This document shows, piece after piece, positions 26,594-37,300 of a stretch of DNA of 64,000 nt (positions are counted from its first letter, which is position 1; the number at the start of each line of letters is the position of its first letter). A program made the position numbers and the translations under genes. Source of the DNA: Bacteroidota bacterium (GTDB lineage: Bacteria > Bacteroidota > Bacteroidia > 2-12-FULL-35-15); contig JAOQAE010000004.1 in assembly GCA_025963725.1 (NCBI GenBank), positions 1-64,000 of the forward strand. The letters run 5' to 3'. The notes beneath the pieces were generated by a model. The model ran no database searches. It had not been told where the DNA came from and saw only the letters and a program-made list of their open reading frames with translations.

Positions 26594-27646
26594 ATGAAAT
26601 CGCTAACATTTAAGATCAGAGTACTCTCCTTGATTTTTATTGGTTTGATTTGCCAGTTCTCAGCGGAAGCGCAGGATGTCCTGTATCCCTTTGCTGATAA
26701 AGGGAAATACGGCTACATAAACAAAAGCGGGAAAGTAGTGATCCCTGCGCAGTTTGAGTTTGCTGATAAATTTTATGAAGGAATGGCAGTTGTGAAGCAG
26801 GGTGGAAAACGCGGCTTTATTGATGCCAGCGGTAAACTGGTGATCCCTGCCCAGTATGATTCCAAGATCGACGGATATTTTTCAGAAGGGCTTGCCTGCG
26901 TGAAGCAGGGGGCAAAATATACTTACATCGATAAAACCGGTAAAACGGTACTCGAGCCGAAATGCGAACATGCTTACAAGTTCTCCGAAGGAATGGCGCG
27001 CATGCAGGTGGGATTGAAATTCGCTTACATCGATAAATCCGGTAATGTGGCCATCAAGCCCGAATACGATGGCGGCTTTGATTTTAAAGAAGGCCTGGCA
27101 CGTGTGAAAAAGAACGGTAAATGGGGCTTTGTTGACAAAACCGGCAAAGCGGTGATCGACTTCAAATACGATGAGGCATTTGAATTTTCGGAAGGCCTGG
27201 CCAATGTACGTGTTGGAAATGAAACCACGGGAAAATGGGGCTTTATCGATAAAGCCGGCAAGGAAGTGATCGAGCCGAAGTTCGACAAGGCATTCACTTT
27301 TTCCGACGGCTTGGCCTGTATCCGCGTAGGAGATTATAAAACCGGCAAGTTCGGCTACATCGATAAAACAGGTAAATGGGTGATCGATCCGATTTATACG
27401 GGAGCATATTTTTTCAGCGACGGCCTTGCCTGCGTAAGCACATCCCCGCTGGTGAACGGAAGCCTGAAAGATGCGAAATGGCAGTACATCGATAAGAACG
27501 GCAAGCTTGTGGTTTCAAGAGGTTCCGACTTCTTCGCCGATTTCTATAAAGGCCTCGCTTATGTCCGTTACGATGGCGTTTTTACCTACATCGACAAAAA
27601 CGGTAAGGCCGTTTGGACAGCAAGCGCTGCCGGCCCAGGGCTATAG
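26594..27646 (+). CDS. WG-repeat protein, secreted
   Basis: A signal peptide (to about residue 27, ending SAEAQ) is followed by seven or more ~45-aa WG (KWG) repeats of the form 'KWGFVDKTGKAVIDFKYDEAFEFSEGLA', filling the rest of the 350 aa. WG repeats are thought to form a beta structure involved in binding; no enzymatic role is known. It stands alone on the plus strand, divergent from the GGGPS row, and is followed by a nested hairpin before ahcY. Confidence 0.85.
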   Translation: MKSLTFKIRVLSLIFIGLICQFSAEAQDVLYPFADKGKYGYINKSGKVVIPAQFEFADKFYEGMAVVKQGGKRGFIDASGKLVIPAQYDSKIDGYFSEGLACVKQGAKYTYIDKTGKTVLEPKCEHAYKFSEGMARMQVGLKFAYIDKSGNVAIKPEYDGGFDFKEGLARVKKNGKWGFVDKTGKAVIDFKYDEAFEFSEGLANVRVGNETTGKWGFIDKAGKEVIEPKFDKAFTFSDGLACIRVGDYKTGKFGYIDKTGKWVIDPIYTGAYFFSDGLACVSTSPLVNGSLKDAKWQYIDKNGKLVVSRGSDFFADFYKGLAYVRYDGVFTYIDKNGKAVWTASAAGPGL

Positions 27647-27664
27647 AATTCCTTAAATATTCAC

Positions 27665-27716
27665 AATGCGAAATTTGTTTGTTATCTGAATAACAGCTAA
27701 TTTCGCATTTCTTTTT
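27665..27716 (+). terminator. Nested inverted repeat with T-run between the WG-repeat gene and ahcY
   Basis: Outer arms AATGCGAAATT (27665-27675) and AATTTCGCATT (27699-27709) are perfect complements. An inner stem TGTTAT/ATAACA (27680-27695) sits inside, and the structure ends in TTCTTTTT. It looks like an intrinsic terminator of the WG-repeat gene, but the second internal stem also leaves a regulatory role for ahcY possible. Confidence 0.6.
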
Positions 27717-27733
27717 AAAATAAATCAAAAACA

Positions 27734-29053
27734 ATGGGAAATACATCCGTGGAAAAATTCGTAAAATTCAAAGTAAAAGACATGTCCCTCGCAGAATGGG
27801 GACGCAAGGAAATTAAGCTTGCTGAAGCTGAAATGCCGGGATTAATGGCGTTAAGGGCTGAATACGGCAAGCAAAAGCCATTGAAAGATGCGCGCATTGC
27901 AGGCTGCCTGCACATGACCATCCAAACGGCCGTGCTTATTGAAACATTGGTGGAGCTGGGTGCTGAAGTTACCTGGTCTTCCTGCAATATCTTCTCAACT
28001 CAGGATCACGCTGCTGCTGCAATCGCTGCTGCAGGCATCCAGGTATACGCATGGAAAGGAATGAACGAAGAGGAATTCGACTGGTGTATTGAGCAAACAT
28101 TGTTCTTCGGTGAAGACCGCAAGCCGCTGAATATGATCCTCGACGACGGCGGCGATCTTACCAACATGGTGTTCGACAGGTTCCCTGAGCTCATCAAAGG
28201 CATCAAAGGCCTTTCTGAAGAAACAACAACAGGCGTTCACCGCTTATACGAGCGCATGAAGAACGGAACATTGCACATTCCTGCGATCAACGTGAACGAT
28301 TCGGTTACAAAATCAAAATTCGATAATAAATACGGCTGCCGCGAATCTCTCGTGGATGCTATCCGCAGGGCTACCGATTTAATGCTTGCCGGAAAAGTGG
28401 CTGTAGTTGCCGGTTACGGCGATGTGGGCAAAGGCTCCGCAGAATCATTATCATCGCAAGGCGTACGTGTGATCGTTACCGAGATCGACCCGATCTGCGC
28501 ATTGCAGGCTGCAATGGAAGGCTACCAGGTAATGAAAATGGACAATGCCATTAAGGAAGCCGATATCATTGTTACCGCTACAGGTAACAAAAGCATCATC
28601 ACCGATAAGCATTTCAGGGCAATGAAGCACAATGCCGTTGTTTGTAACATCGGCCACTTCGATAACGAGATCGACATGGCATGGCTTAACAAAAACTACG
28701 GCGCTTCAAAAGATGTGATCAAGCCGCAGGTCGACAAATACACGATCGACGGAAAAGACATCCTTGTGCTTGCAGAAGGCCGCCTTGTGAACCTTGGCTG
28801 CGCTACAGGCCACCCTTCATTCGTAATGAGCAACTCGTTCACCAACCAAACCCTTGCCCAGCTCGAGCTTTGGCAGAACGCTGATAAATACGAGAACAAA
28901 GTATACACATTGCCAAAACACCTCGATGAGAAAGTTGCCCGCTTACACCTGGCAAAGATCAACTGCGAGCTGGATACATTAACCCCGGAGCAGGCTGCCT
29001 ACATCGGTGTAGATGTTCAGGGCCCGTTCAAATCGGATATGTACAGGTACTAA
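27734..29053 (+). CDS. ahcY: Adenosylhomocysteinase
   Basis: This 439-aa enzyme hydrolyses S-adenosylhomocysteine to adenosine and homocysteine in the methyl cycle. Visible motifs are [17 protein letters not shown], the [15 protein letters not shown] segment, the NAD-binding loop [16 protein letters not shown] and the C-terminal lid with [13 protein letters not shown]. It ends KSDMYRY as usual. It is full length with a strong downstream terminator. It is adjacent to no other methyl-cycle gene in the window. Confidence 0.98.
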   Translation: MGNTSVEKFVKFKVKDMSLAEWGRKEIKLAEAEMPGLMALRAEYGKQKPLKDARIAGCLHMTIQTAVLIETLVELGAEVTWSSCNIFSTQDHAAAAIAAAGIQVYAWKGMNEEEFDWCIEQTLFFGEDRKPLNMILDDGGDLTNMVFDRFPELIKGIKGLSEETTTGVHRLYERMKNGTLHIPAINVNDSVTKSKFDNKYGCRESLVDAIRRATDLMLAGKVAVVAGYGDVGKGSAESLSSQGVRVIVTEIDPICALQAAMEGYQVMKMDNAIKEADIIVTATGNKSIITDKHFRAMKHNAVVCNIGHFDNEIDMAWLNKNYGASKDVIKPQVDKYTIDGKDILVLAEGRLVNLGCATGHPSFVMSNSFTNQTLAQLELWQNADKYENKVYTLPKHLDEKVARLHLAKINCELDTLTPEQAAYIGVDVQGPFKSDMYRY

Positions 29054-29070
29054 TCTTTGATTTCAATTCA

Positions 29071-29107
29071 AACAAAAAACGCGCTGCAACACAGCGCGTT
29101 TTTTGTT
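29071..29107. terminator. Strong intrinsic terminator after ahcY
   Basis: The arms aacaaaaaacgcgctg and cagcgcgttttttgtt (16 bp each) surround a 5-nt loop. The A-tract and T-tract make it potentially active on both strands. Confidence 0.9.
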
Positions 29108-29434
29108 TGTTTAATTTTGGCAGGGTGAGCTCCCACCCGCGTTCTCGACTTCGCTCGAACTGACAGCGCACACTACCACGTTCTATAAATACACACAGTA
29201 CGTCAATCATAATCGATCCTAAGCGTCGCAGACGATCATAATATTTAAGCATAAAAGATCTGTGGAGATCTGCGTACCAATACACACAGCTTATAAGCCC
29301 GATCAGCAAAAGATTCGTATTTCGTAAATTCGTAAAAATTCGTATTTCGCAGGATACAGATTCGCAAATCCGTATCCATCCGCGAGCCGCACCAGATCCG
29401 TAATTCGTAAATTCGTATTAATTCGCGATCCGTA
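29108..29434. other. Non-coding stretch with a cluster of TTCGTA-type hexamers
   Basis: No coding frame is credible. The right part (about 29313-29436) contains at least twelve copies of T(T/C)CG(T/C)(A/G), including two copies of ttcgtaaattcgta, ending directly at the stop codon of the Rieske-like gene. The left part contains a ctcgacttcgctcgaactgaca segment of the kind seen in dispersed intergenic repeats. Confidence 0.6.
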
Positions 29435-29851
29435 CTAATTATAGATATGCAATACACTACCGTCAAATGTAGTGTTATACGCCTTTAAAGGCGCAGCAGC
29501 CGGCCCCTGGAAAACAGAGCCGTCGTAGATCGAAAAGCGGGAATGGCAGCAGGTATCCACAGCCACAATGCTGGTGTTGTCAACCACAACGGTAGCGCAG
29601 GGCTCGCTCGGCTGGTACGTGCAGTTGCGGTCGTAAGCCATAAATTCAGTATTGCTTTTCCTGTACACCAGAATGCCCCTCACGCCGCCGGTGATATACA
29701 CCCATCCGCCTACAACACTTACATTTACAAAGCTGGGATTGTTGGTATAGAGGTAAATATCCACAGGTACGCTTTCAATATAATTGTTGTTGTCCTTGCG
29801 GCAGCTGTTGGCAAGAAAGGCCAGGAGCAATAAATAAAACAGCTTTTTCAT
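29435..29851 (-). CDS. Rieske-fold-like lipoprotein with incomplete cluster ligands
   Basis: This 138-aa protein has a lipoprotein signal (LAFLANSC, Cys17). The C-terminal half follows the Rieske layout: AYDRNCTYQ (~74-80) where C-x-H is expected, DTCCHSRF (~99-106) where C-x-x-H is expected, then DGSVFQGPAAAPL as in the Rieske Pro loop. The first His is replaced by Tyr, and Cys three before the second His is replaced by Thr, so a normal 2Fe-2S cluster is unlikely. The extra Cys residues may form disulfides. It is probably an envelope protein. Confidence 0.65.
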   Translation of the reverse strand: MKKLFYLLLLAFLANSCRKDNNNYIESVPVDIYLYTNNPSFVNVSVVGGWVYITGGVRGILVYRKSNTEFMAYDRNCTYQPSEPCATVVVDNTSIVAVDTCCHSRFSIYDGSVFQGPAAAPLKAYNTTFDGSVLHIYN

Positions 29852-29952
29852 CGTTCAGTATTATATAACAAAGCTAAAACAAATTTTTAAATGAAATATT
29901 GTAAGCCCTGCAATGGCATTATTTTTTAATTTCGCAGTGTAAAGTCCCGATC

Positions 29953-30261
29953 ATGAAAAGCCTTTCCAGAAAACTCATTCTCATCTTTATCTGCCTGCTT
30001 CCATTAGGTTTGGCAGCGCAGGAAGCCCCTGCCAAGGAAAAGGCCCCGGCCACTTCGCGCGTTCAGAAAAAAGCTGCCAAAAAGAAATGGAAAGAGCAGC
30101 GGAAGATGGAGATGGACCAGAAAAAGGCGGTAAAGCAGCATCACAAGCGGATCCAGACCAAGGAAACCCGGAAGCGCATGAAGCAGGAAAAAAGAAGAAG
30201 CGACAAATTACGCGCGAATAAGCGTGAATTCTTCCTCGTACGCTGGTTCAGGAGGCATTGA
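29953..30261 (+). CDS. Small secreted Lys/Arg-rich protein
   Basis: This 102-aa protein has a signal peptide (MKSLSRKLILIFICLLPLGL, then AAQ) and a mature part of about 78 residues that is extremely basic (repeated KK, KR and QKK runs). It probably forms one long helix and ends FLVRWFRRH. No family was recognised. It could bind anionic envelope polymers or nucleic acid. It is monocistronic, 101 bp from the divergently transcribed Rieske-like gene. Confidence 0.55.
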   Translation: MKSLSRKLILIFICLLPLGLAAQEAPAKEKAPATSRVQKKAAKKKWKEQRKMEMDQKKAVKQHHKRIQTKETRKRMKQEKRRSDKLRANKREFFLVRWFRRH

Positions 30262-30577
30262 AAAATATTTTCGATAAATTTGTAACTTTATCAAAATTAA
30301 TTTGTATAATTGCATTGTAATTAGTTATTGAACAACATCCCACCCAATAAGCATAGTTGAATAAACTATGTGTTTAGCCAAAAAATTTTAGTGCATTGCC
30401 AATTGATGATCAGTGCTTGCAGTACCTGATTTAATTGATTTTATTGGTTTCATAGTGCGCCAATAAGGAATACATTTTATGAAAATTTTTGTGAGAAAAA
30501 ATTTTTGTGAAGAAATGTTAAATATTCCTATATTTACGCACTTCATTTTGCACGAATTTATTAAATAACATAAAAAT
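30262..30577 (+). promoter_or_regulatory. Promoter region of the TonB-receptor / T9SS-protein / PorV operon (316 bp)
   Basis: No gene is seen here. A good Bacteroidota promoter is present: TTTG at 30504-30507, a 21-bp spacer, and TATATTTA at 30529-30536. A 13-bp direct repeat aaaatttttgtga occurs at 30482-30494 and 30498-30510, the second copy overlapping the -33 box, so a regulator may bind there. Confidence 0.6.
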
Positions 30578-33500
30578 ATGCTACGTAAATTACTTTCAAC
30601 ATTGTCTATCGTTGTTGCATCAGCAGGGCTGTTGCTGGCACAGAATGAGTCTTCTCTTAAAGTAAAGCTGATCGATAAAACAACGAAGGAAACAATTCCT
30701 TTTGCAAACGTTGTTGTTGAAATGGGCGGTATCCAGGCGGGTATCGGTACAACCAACATCGATGGTGAAGTTACGATCAAGCCGTTGAACCCGGGTAAGT
30801 ATAATGTGAAGGCAACGTATGTTGGTTACCAGGCCGTGCAGATGGAGAACATCAATGTGGCAGTTGGTAAAACAGTTTATCTGAATATTGAAATGTCAGC
30901 CGGTACCACGTTAGATGTTGTCGAGATCATTGAATACTCAGAACCACTGATCGACCCGGATACAAAATCCGGCGGAACTGTTACCCGCGAGGAGTACCAG
31001 AACATGGCAACCAAGAATATCAACTCCGTTGCAGCAACTACAGCAGGTGTGTATCAGCAGGATGAAGGCGGATCACTGAATGTACGTGGTGCACGTTCAA
31101 GCGGTACAGCATATTATGTGGATGGCCAGAAAGTGATCGGTAGCAGCAATGTTCCCCAGTCGTCCGTTGAGCAGATCACAACCATCGTCGGTGGTACGCC
31201 TGCAGAATACGGTGATGCAACCGGCGGTATCATCGCGATCACAACACGTGGCCCTGCAAGTAAATATACAGGAGGCATCGAGGTTATTTCTTCCGGCTTC
31301 GGAGAGAAAAAAGGACTGGATGCATTCGGTTACAACTTCCTTGGTTTCTCTATCAACGGCCCGATCTTAACATCAAAGGATTCTACAAGCGGAGCTAAAA
31401 AATCAGTGCTTGGCTTCAGCCTTTCCGGCGAGGTGGTTTCAGAAAAAGATCCTGATCCGTCGGCAGTAGGCTTCTACCAGATCAACCCGGAGAAGCTCGA
31501 TGAGATCACAAACACACCTTTACGTCCGTCTGAGCAGGGATCCGGTTTTGTATTGAACTCGGAATATGTGAATGCTGGCGATCTTCAGAAGATCAAAGCA
31601 AGAAACAATGTTGAATCAAAATCAATGCGCTTATCCGGTAAGATCCAGTACCAGCCTACAACAAACATGGGTATTACGCTGGGCGGTTCCATCGACTACA
31701 ATAAAAATCACGGATTCGTTTACGAGTACGCATTATATAACCCGGTGAACAATCCGTTGAACACCGACAAAACATGGAGGGTATATGCGAAGCTGACCCA
31801 GAAGTTCAACTCTGCAACTTCCAAGGAAGAAGAAAAATCATCTTCCAATATCAAGAATGCATACTTCACCATCCAGGCAGGTTACGAAAAAAGAAAGCAA
31901 AAAACACGTGACGACGATCACCTGGATAAAATATTCGATTACGGGTATATCGGTAAATTCACCCAAACTATCAAACCTATCTATACATGGGAAGACAGCC
32001 TCGGCGGACTTGCACAGATCGCTCACGGTTATACCAGCTTAACATTTGCTCCGGGCGAGCAAAATCCAACCGGTACTCCTTATACTACACAGTTCTATTC
32101 ATTGAATGATGCCGCGGATATTCAGGACCCAAGCGATGTTCAGGCCGGACTGGGATTATTGAACGGCGACCGCCCTGCAAGTATCTACGGTTTATGGTAC
32201 AACACAGGCCGCCAGTACAACGGTTACAGCGATAACGATAATTCACAGTTCCGCGTATTTGCGAACTTCTCTGCAGATATCAAGAATCATGCGATCCAGG
32301 TTGGTTTTGAATATGAGCAAAGAACTGAAAGGTACTACTCATTGGCTCCTATCGGCTTATGGACAAGGATGCGCCAGCTTGCCAACAAGCACTTGAGCCA
32401 GCTTGATTTCTCTACTCCTATTTATAATCCTAACCCGGATCCTGCAAATGCCCAGATCCTTGATTTCTTCGATCCTTCGGTTTACAACTACTACGATTTC
32501 AACAGGCTGTATAATGAAGGCGAGCAGAGCCAGTTTGACCGCAGCTTAAGGGAAAAGCTTGGTTATGCCGAGAACAGCACCAACTGGATCGATATCGATT
32601 CTTACGATCCTGAAACCTACAGCATTGATATGTTCAGCGCGGATGACCTTTTAAACCTGGGCGGCGGATCATTGGTAGCATATTATGGTTACGATCACAC
32701 AGGTAAAAAGCTGAACGGAAACCCAAGCCTTGATGATTTCTACAATAAGAAAGACGACAAAGGAAATTTCACAAGGGAGATCGGCGCATACAAGCCAATT
32801 TACATTGCCGGTTACTTACAGGATCGTTTCGACTTTAAAGACATTAAGTTCAACGTTGGTTTACGTATCGACCGTTTCGATGCTAACCAGAAAGTGCTGA
32901 AAGATAAATACCTGTTGTATGAAACAAAAACTGCAGCAGAAATGAACTACGCGAACCAGCCTGAGCGTCCGTCCAATATCGGTGATGATTTCGTTGTGTA
33001 TGTGAATGACCTTAACAACCCGAACTCTGAGATCAAAGGATACAGGGACGGCGATACATGGTACGATGCTTCCGGGAACGAGATCTCCGATCCAAGCTTA
33101 CTGAATGGTTCCGACGGTGGTATCAACCCTGCCTTATTGAACCCTACTGATGCAAGTGAGAAAAATATCAAATCCACTGTGTTTACGGATTATAAACCAC
33201 AGATCAACCTGATGCCGCGTATCGCATTCGCATTCCCGATCTCCGATGTGGCTAACTTCTTTGCACACTACGATGTATTAACTCAGCGTCCTCCTTCTGC
33301 CAACAGGTTAGACCCTACGGATTATCTGCAGCTCGCATACAGGAATGCTGCAACACTGAACAACCCGGGACTGAAGCCTGAAAGAACAACCGATTACGAA
33401 TTAGGGTTCACACAGGTGCTGAACGAAAAGAAAAACTCTGCGATCACTTTATCCGCTTTCTACCGCGAATTAAGGGACATGATCCAGGTGGTAAGCGTTA

Positions 33501-34309
33501 CCAAAGCTTATCCTCAGACCTATACTTCTTATGACAACATCGATTTTGGAACAGTAAAAGGTTTCTCTATCGCGTATGACCTTCGCAGGATGTCAAGCGG
33601 CGTTCAGCTTACAGCAAGCTATACATTGCAGTTTGCCGATGGTACAGGTTCAAGCGCATCCGACGGATTCAACCTTGCTTCTTCCGGGCAGCCGAACTTA
33701 AGGGTGTTGCACCCGCTTGATTTCGATCAGCGCCACACCATTGTAATGAACATCGATTACCGTTTTGGTGCAGGAAAAGATTACAACGGCCCGGTTTGGA
33801 CACGTAAAAAAGGCGATACTGAAAAGTCGGTTAAATTGCTTGAGAACGTTGGAGCAAACATAGTATTAAGGGCTGGTTCCGGAACTCCATACAGCAAGCA
33901 GTCAAACATCTCTGCTGATGGTTATTTCGACGTTCCTCAGCGCCGCTCCCTTGAAGGTAACATCAACGGATCTAACCTTCCGTGGAACTTCAAAGTGGAT
34001 ATGAGAGTTGATAAGGACATCGAATTATCATGGGGCGGTAAAAAAGAAGGTGAAGAAAAGAAATACGCTAACCTGAACATTTACTTACAGGTGCTGAATG
34101 TATTCAACCAGAAGAACATCATCCGCGTTTACAAAGCTACCGGTAACCCTGATGATGACGGTTACCTGGCTTCTGCAGATGCTCAGAGCGATGTCGCTTC
34201 CAAAACAAACCCTGAATCGTTCCAGGACCTGTACCGCGTGAACATCAACAACCCAAGCAACTACCAGAGGCCACGTGTTATCCGCCTCGGACTCCTGCTT
34301 GATTTTTAA
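30578..34309 (+). CDS. Large TonB-dependent receptor with carboxypeptidase-like domain
   Basis: This 1243-aa protein has a signal peptide (MLRKLLSTLS...LLAQ), a carboxypeptidase-regulatory-like beta domain (residues ~28-110), a plug domain with SLNVRGARSSGTAYYVDGQKV and GGTPAEYGDATGGII, and a long C-terminal barrel with TERTTDYELGF-type strands ending in RLGLLLDF. It is the first gene of a plus-strand trio with a 1403-aa secreted protein and a PorV-like protein. The constant grouping suggests assembly or display of the secreted partner, or uptake of something it captures; the substrate is unknown. Confidence 0.87.
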   Translation: MLRKLLSTLSIVVASAGLLLAQNESSLKVKLIDKTTKETIPFANVVVEMGGIQAGIGTTNIDGEVTIKPLNPGKYNVKATYVGYQAVQMENINVAVGKTVYLNIEMSAGTTLDVVEIIEYSEPLIDPDTKSGGTVTREEYQNMATKNINSVAATTAGVYQQDEGGSLNVRGARSSGTAYYVDGQKVIGSSNVPQSSVEQITTIVGGTPAEYGDATGGIIAITTRGPASKYTGGIEVISSGFGEKKGLDAFGYNFLGFSINGPILTSKDSTSGAKKSVLGFSLSGEVVSEKDPDPSAVGFYQINPEKLDEITNTPLRPSEQGSGFVLNSEYVNAGDLQKIKARNNVESKSMRLSGKIQYQPTTNMGITLGGSIDYNKNHGFVYEYALYNPVNNPLNTDKTWRVYAKLTQKFNSATSKEEEKSSSNIKNAYFTIQAGYEKRKQKTRDDDHLDKIFDYGYIGKFTQTIKPIYTWEDSLGGLAQIAHGYTSLTFAPGEQNPTGTPYTTQFYSLNDAADIQDPSDVQAGLGLLNGDRPASIYGLWYNTGRQYNGYSDNDNSQFRVFANFSADIKNHAIQVGFEYEQRTERYYSLAPIGLWTRMRQLANKHLSQLDFSTPIYNPNPDPANAQILDFFDPSVYNYYDFNRLYNEGEQSQFDRSLREKLGYAENSTNWIDIDSYDPETYSIDMFSADDLLNLGGGSLVAYYGYDHTGKKLNGNPSLDDFYNKKDDKGNFTREIGAYKPIYIAGYLQDRFDFKDIKFNVGLRIDRFDANQKVLKDKYLLYETKTAAEMNYANQPERPSNIGDDFVVYVNDLNNPNSEIKGYRDGDTWYDASGNEISDPSLLNGSDGGINPALLNPTDASEKNIKSTVFTDYKPQINLMPRIAFAFPISDVANFFAHYDVLTQRPPSANRLDPTDYLQLAYRNAATLNNPGLKPERTTDYELGFTQVLNEKKNSAITLSAFYRELRDMIQVVSVTKAYPQTYTSYDNIDFGTVKGFSIAYDLRRMSSGVQLTASYTLQFADGTGSSASDGFNLASSGQPNLRVLHPLDFDQRHTIVMNIDYRFGAGKDYNGPVWTRKKGDTEKSVKLLENVGANIVLRAGSGTPYSKQSNISADGYFDVPQRRSLEGNINGSNLPWNFKVDMRVDKDIELSWGGKKEGEEKKYANLNIYLQVLNVFNQKNIIRVYKATGNPDDDGYLASADAQSDVASKTNPESFQDLYRVNINNPSNYQRPRVIRLGLLLDF

Positions 34310-34368
34310 TCGGGCAATAAAGAAAGAACAGATTGAAAAAAATTGAAATGCTACATAATAAAAATAAC

Positions 34369-37300
34369 ATGAAAAAGAATCGTATTAAGTTAATTGCCTC
34401 CTTATCAATAATGGCTTTTTCCTTCAGCGCAATTGCAAAAGAAAATGTCGGGATCTCCGGGATTGCTTCTCCTGCGGACAACACTCACCGCGAAGTAATG
34501 TCGGGTTGTGCTCCCGCAACAGCCCATGTTGATATTGATATTAATAACGTAAGAGCCACCCTGCTAACAGGTGGTGATATGTGGTGGGATCTGATCAGCG
34601 CCCAGTACGAGATCCCGAAAGGAAGCGGTGTTAAGTCGATCTATGCAGGTTCCCTGTGGATCGGCGGCGTGGATGCAGGTAACCAGCTGAAGGTTGCTGC
34701 AATGACCTATCGCCAGACAGGTAACGATTTCTGGCCAGGCCCGCTGGATGCTGCTGCCAGTATCGATCCAAGCACCTGCCTTGCATACGATAAGTTCTTT
34801 AAAGTAAACAAGGAAGATGTAAAGGCATACCATAACTGGGTGATCAATGGATCCGTAGGAGCAAATCCTATCGGAAGCACCGAGATGCAAACCCTTCTCG
34901 ACTGGCCGACAGTTGGCCCGCAGGGACAGCCGCTTGCTCCATGGTTCGATTATAACTCCGATAATATTTATGATCCGGCTGCGGGAGATTACCCTGATTT
35001 CGACCTGGGTGACAATACAAACCCTTTGATCAACAGGGCTTGTACTGCAAAATTAAAAGGTGACCAGGCGATCTGGTGGGTGTTCAACGATAAAGGAAAC
35101 GTACACGGTGAGTCCGGCGGAGCTGCTATCGGTTTAGAGATCCAGGCACAGGCATTTGCATTCAAAACAAATGACGAGATCAATGACATGACATTCTATA
35201 CTTACAGGATCGCTAACAAATCCTCTTTCCAGATCAACAAGACACATTTTGGTGTATGGGTGGATTCGGATCTTGGAGGTTATAACGATGACTTTGTAGG
35301 CTGTGATGTTTCCAACGGATTCGGTTACCAGTACAATGGCGATGCTGTGGATGAAGGCTTGAGCGGTGTATTGGGCTATGGTGCAAATCCTCCTGCTGTA
35401 GGTGTCGATTTCTTCGAAGGCCCTTTCAGGGATAACGATGGTATGGATAATCCTGCCGACAGTACTATCAACGGTATCGGTTACGGCGATTCTATCGTAG
35501 ATAACGAGCGTTTGGGTATGGAGCGTTTTATTTACTACAACAATAACTCCAACCCGGTGAATGGTAACCCCGGAGCTTCTACAAACTTCTATAACTATCT
35601 TACAGGAAAATGGAGGGATGGTAGCCTTATGACATACGGCGGAGATGCCGTAGGTACAGGTACTCCTTGTAAATTCGTATTCCCTGATGATTCCGATCCT
35701 ACAGGCTTCGGTACCAACTTCGTAACACAGGCTCCATGGAGCGAGTGGAGAGAGAACAATCCGTTTGTCGACAGGCGCTTTATGCAGGTTGCAGGGCCGT
35801 TCACGCTTATGGCAGGCGCTGTTAATGTGATCACTACCGGTGTGGTATGGGCACGCGCAACACAAGGTGGCCCGATGGCTTCACTTGCCTTATTAAAAGG
35901 AGCAGATAAAAAAGCACAGAAATTATTCAACAACTGCTTTAAGAAACTCGAAGGGCCGGATGCACCGGATTTAACTGTCCAGGAGCTTGATAACGAGCTG
36001 ATCCTTTACTGGACCAATCCAAAAGGCTCCAATAACTACCAGGAGAGATACAGCGAAGATCCGGATCTTGCAGTAGGAGGCGACTCCCTGTACCGTTTCC
36101 AGGGTTACCAGGTTTACCAGCTGAAAGATGCAACCGTTTCTGCAACTGAGCTGAACAATGTTGACAGGGCGCGTTTGGTTTACCAGTGCGATAAAAAAGA
36201 CGGTATCAAACAGATCGTTAACTATACATTCGACCAGAACATCACTGCAAACGTTCCTATGGAAATGGTGAACGGTGCTGATGCCGGAATTTCACACTCG
36301 GTATCTTTAAAAACCGATCTTTTCGCTTCCGGCGATAACAAGCTTGTAAATCATAAAACATACTACTACACGGTAGTTGCTTACGGATACAGCGCAACAC
36401 AGGAATTCAACCCGGGATTATTCTCCTATAACGATTATAAGCCTTACATCTCCGGTAGCGGAAATGTGGCTAAAGCGTCAGGGATCCCTCACATTGTTTC
36501 TCCTGAGCTGAGCGGAACCGAAACACATGCTAATTATGGTTCAGGCGTAAAGGTAAAACGTATCGAAGGACAGGGTAACGGTGGAAATTCACTTGAAATG
36601 ACCGGCGGATCACTTGCACAGGCTGTAAGCACAGGCCGTTCACTGAACCCTGTTTATGAGAACGGACACGCTCCTATAACCATTAAAGTTGTTGACCCTT
36701 TAAATGTTCCGAATGAAAGTTTCAGAATCTACTTATGGGATACCACAACAACTTCAACAACCAATAACATTACTACTGCGGCACGCTGGACACTCGTGAA
36801 GCTGCCTGGCGGCGCACATTCCGACACTATCAATTCGGATGCGAGCATCGCTATCCCGAATGAGCAGATCATCAACGGACAGCCAAGCGGTTCTAACGAA
36901 GTGATCCCAAGGCTGGGGCTTTCCGTAAACATTACTTATTCTTACGGCCCTTCAGATGCATTGGCAACCGATAATGGCGCACTCGCTTCGGCAAGCTCCA
37001 TGTCATTCGCTGATGTGACCAAGCGCTGGTTAACCGGATTGCCTGATGAAGAAGGCACCGTGGATGCAAACTGGATCCGTGCAGGAACTGCAACAGACGC
37101 GACTGCACCGGAATACAATGATTATCCAGGTCCGGATGATCAGCAGGCTTATGAAAAAATGATCAACGGAACATGGGCACCGTACCGTTTAGCAGCTGCT
37201 ACAACACCTCCGGGTGCCGGCCAGCCGATCGTTTGCAGAGGCGGCCCGGCATGGGATAAGTACAGGACACTGAACTTTATTAAAAATCTTGCAAGCGTGG

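Noticed and set aside
29313-29436. CRISPR array or strict tandem repeat
   Set aside because: The hexamers vary and are unevenly spaced, with no constant-length spacers and no cas genes nearby.
35134-35865. Antisense frames within the 1403-aa secreted-protein gene
   Set aside because: No start context, domain or composition support; the plus-strand gene has a signal peptide and C-terminal domain.
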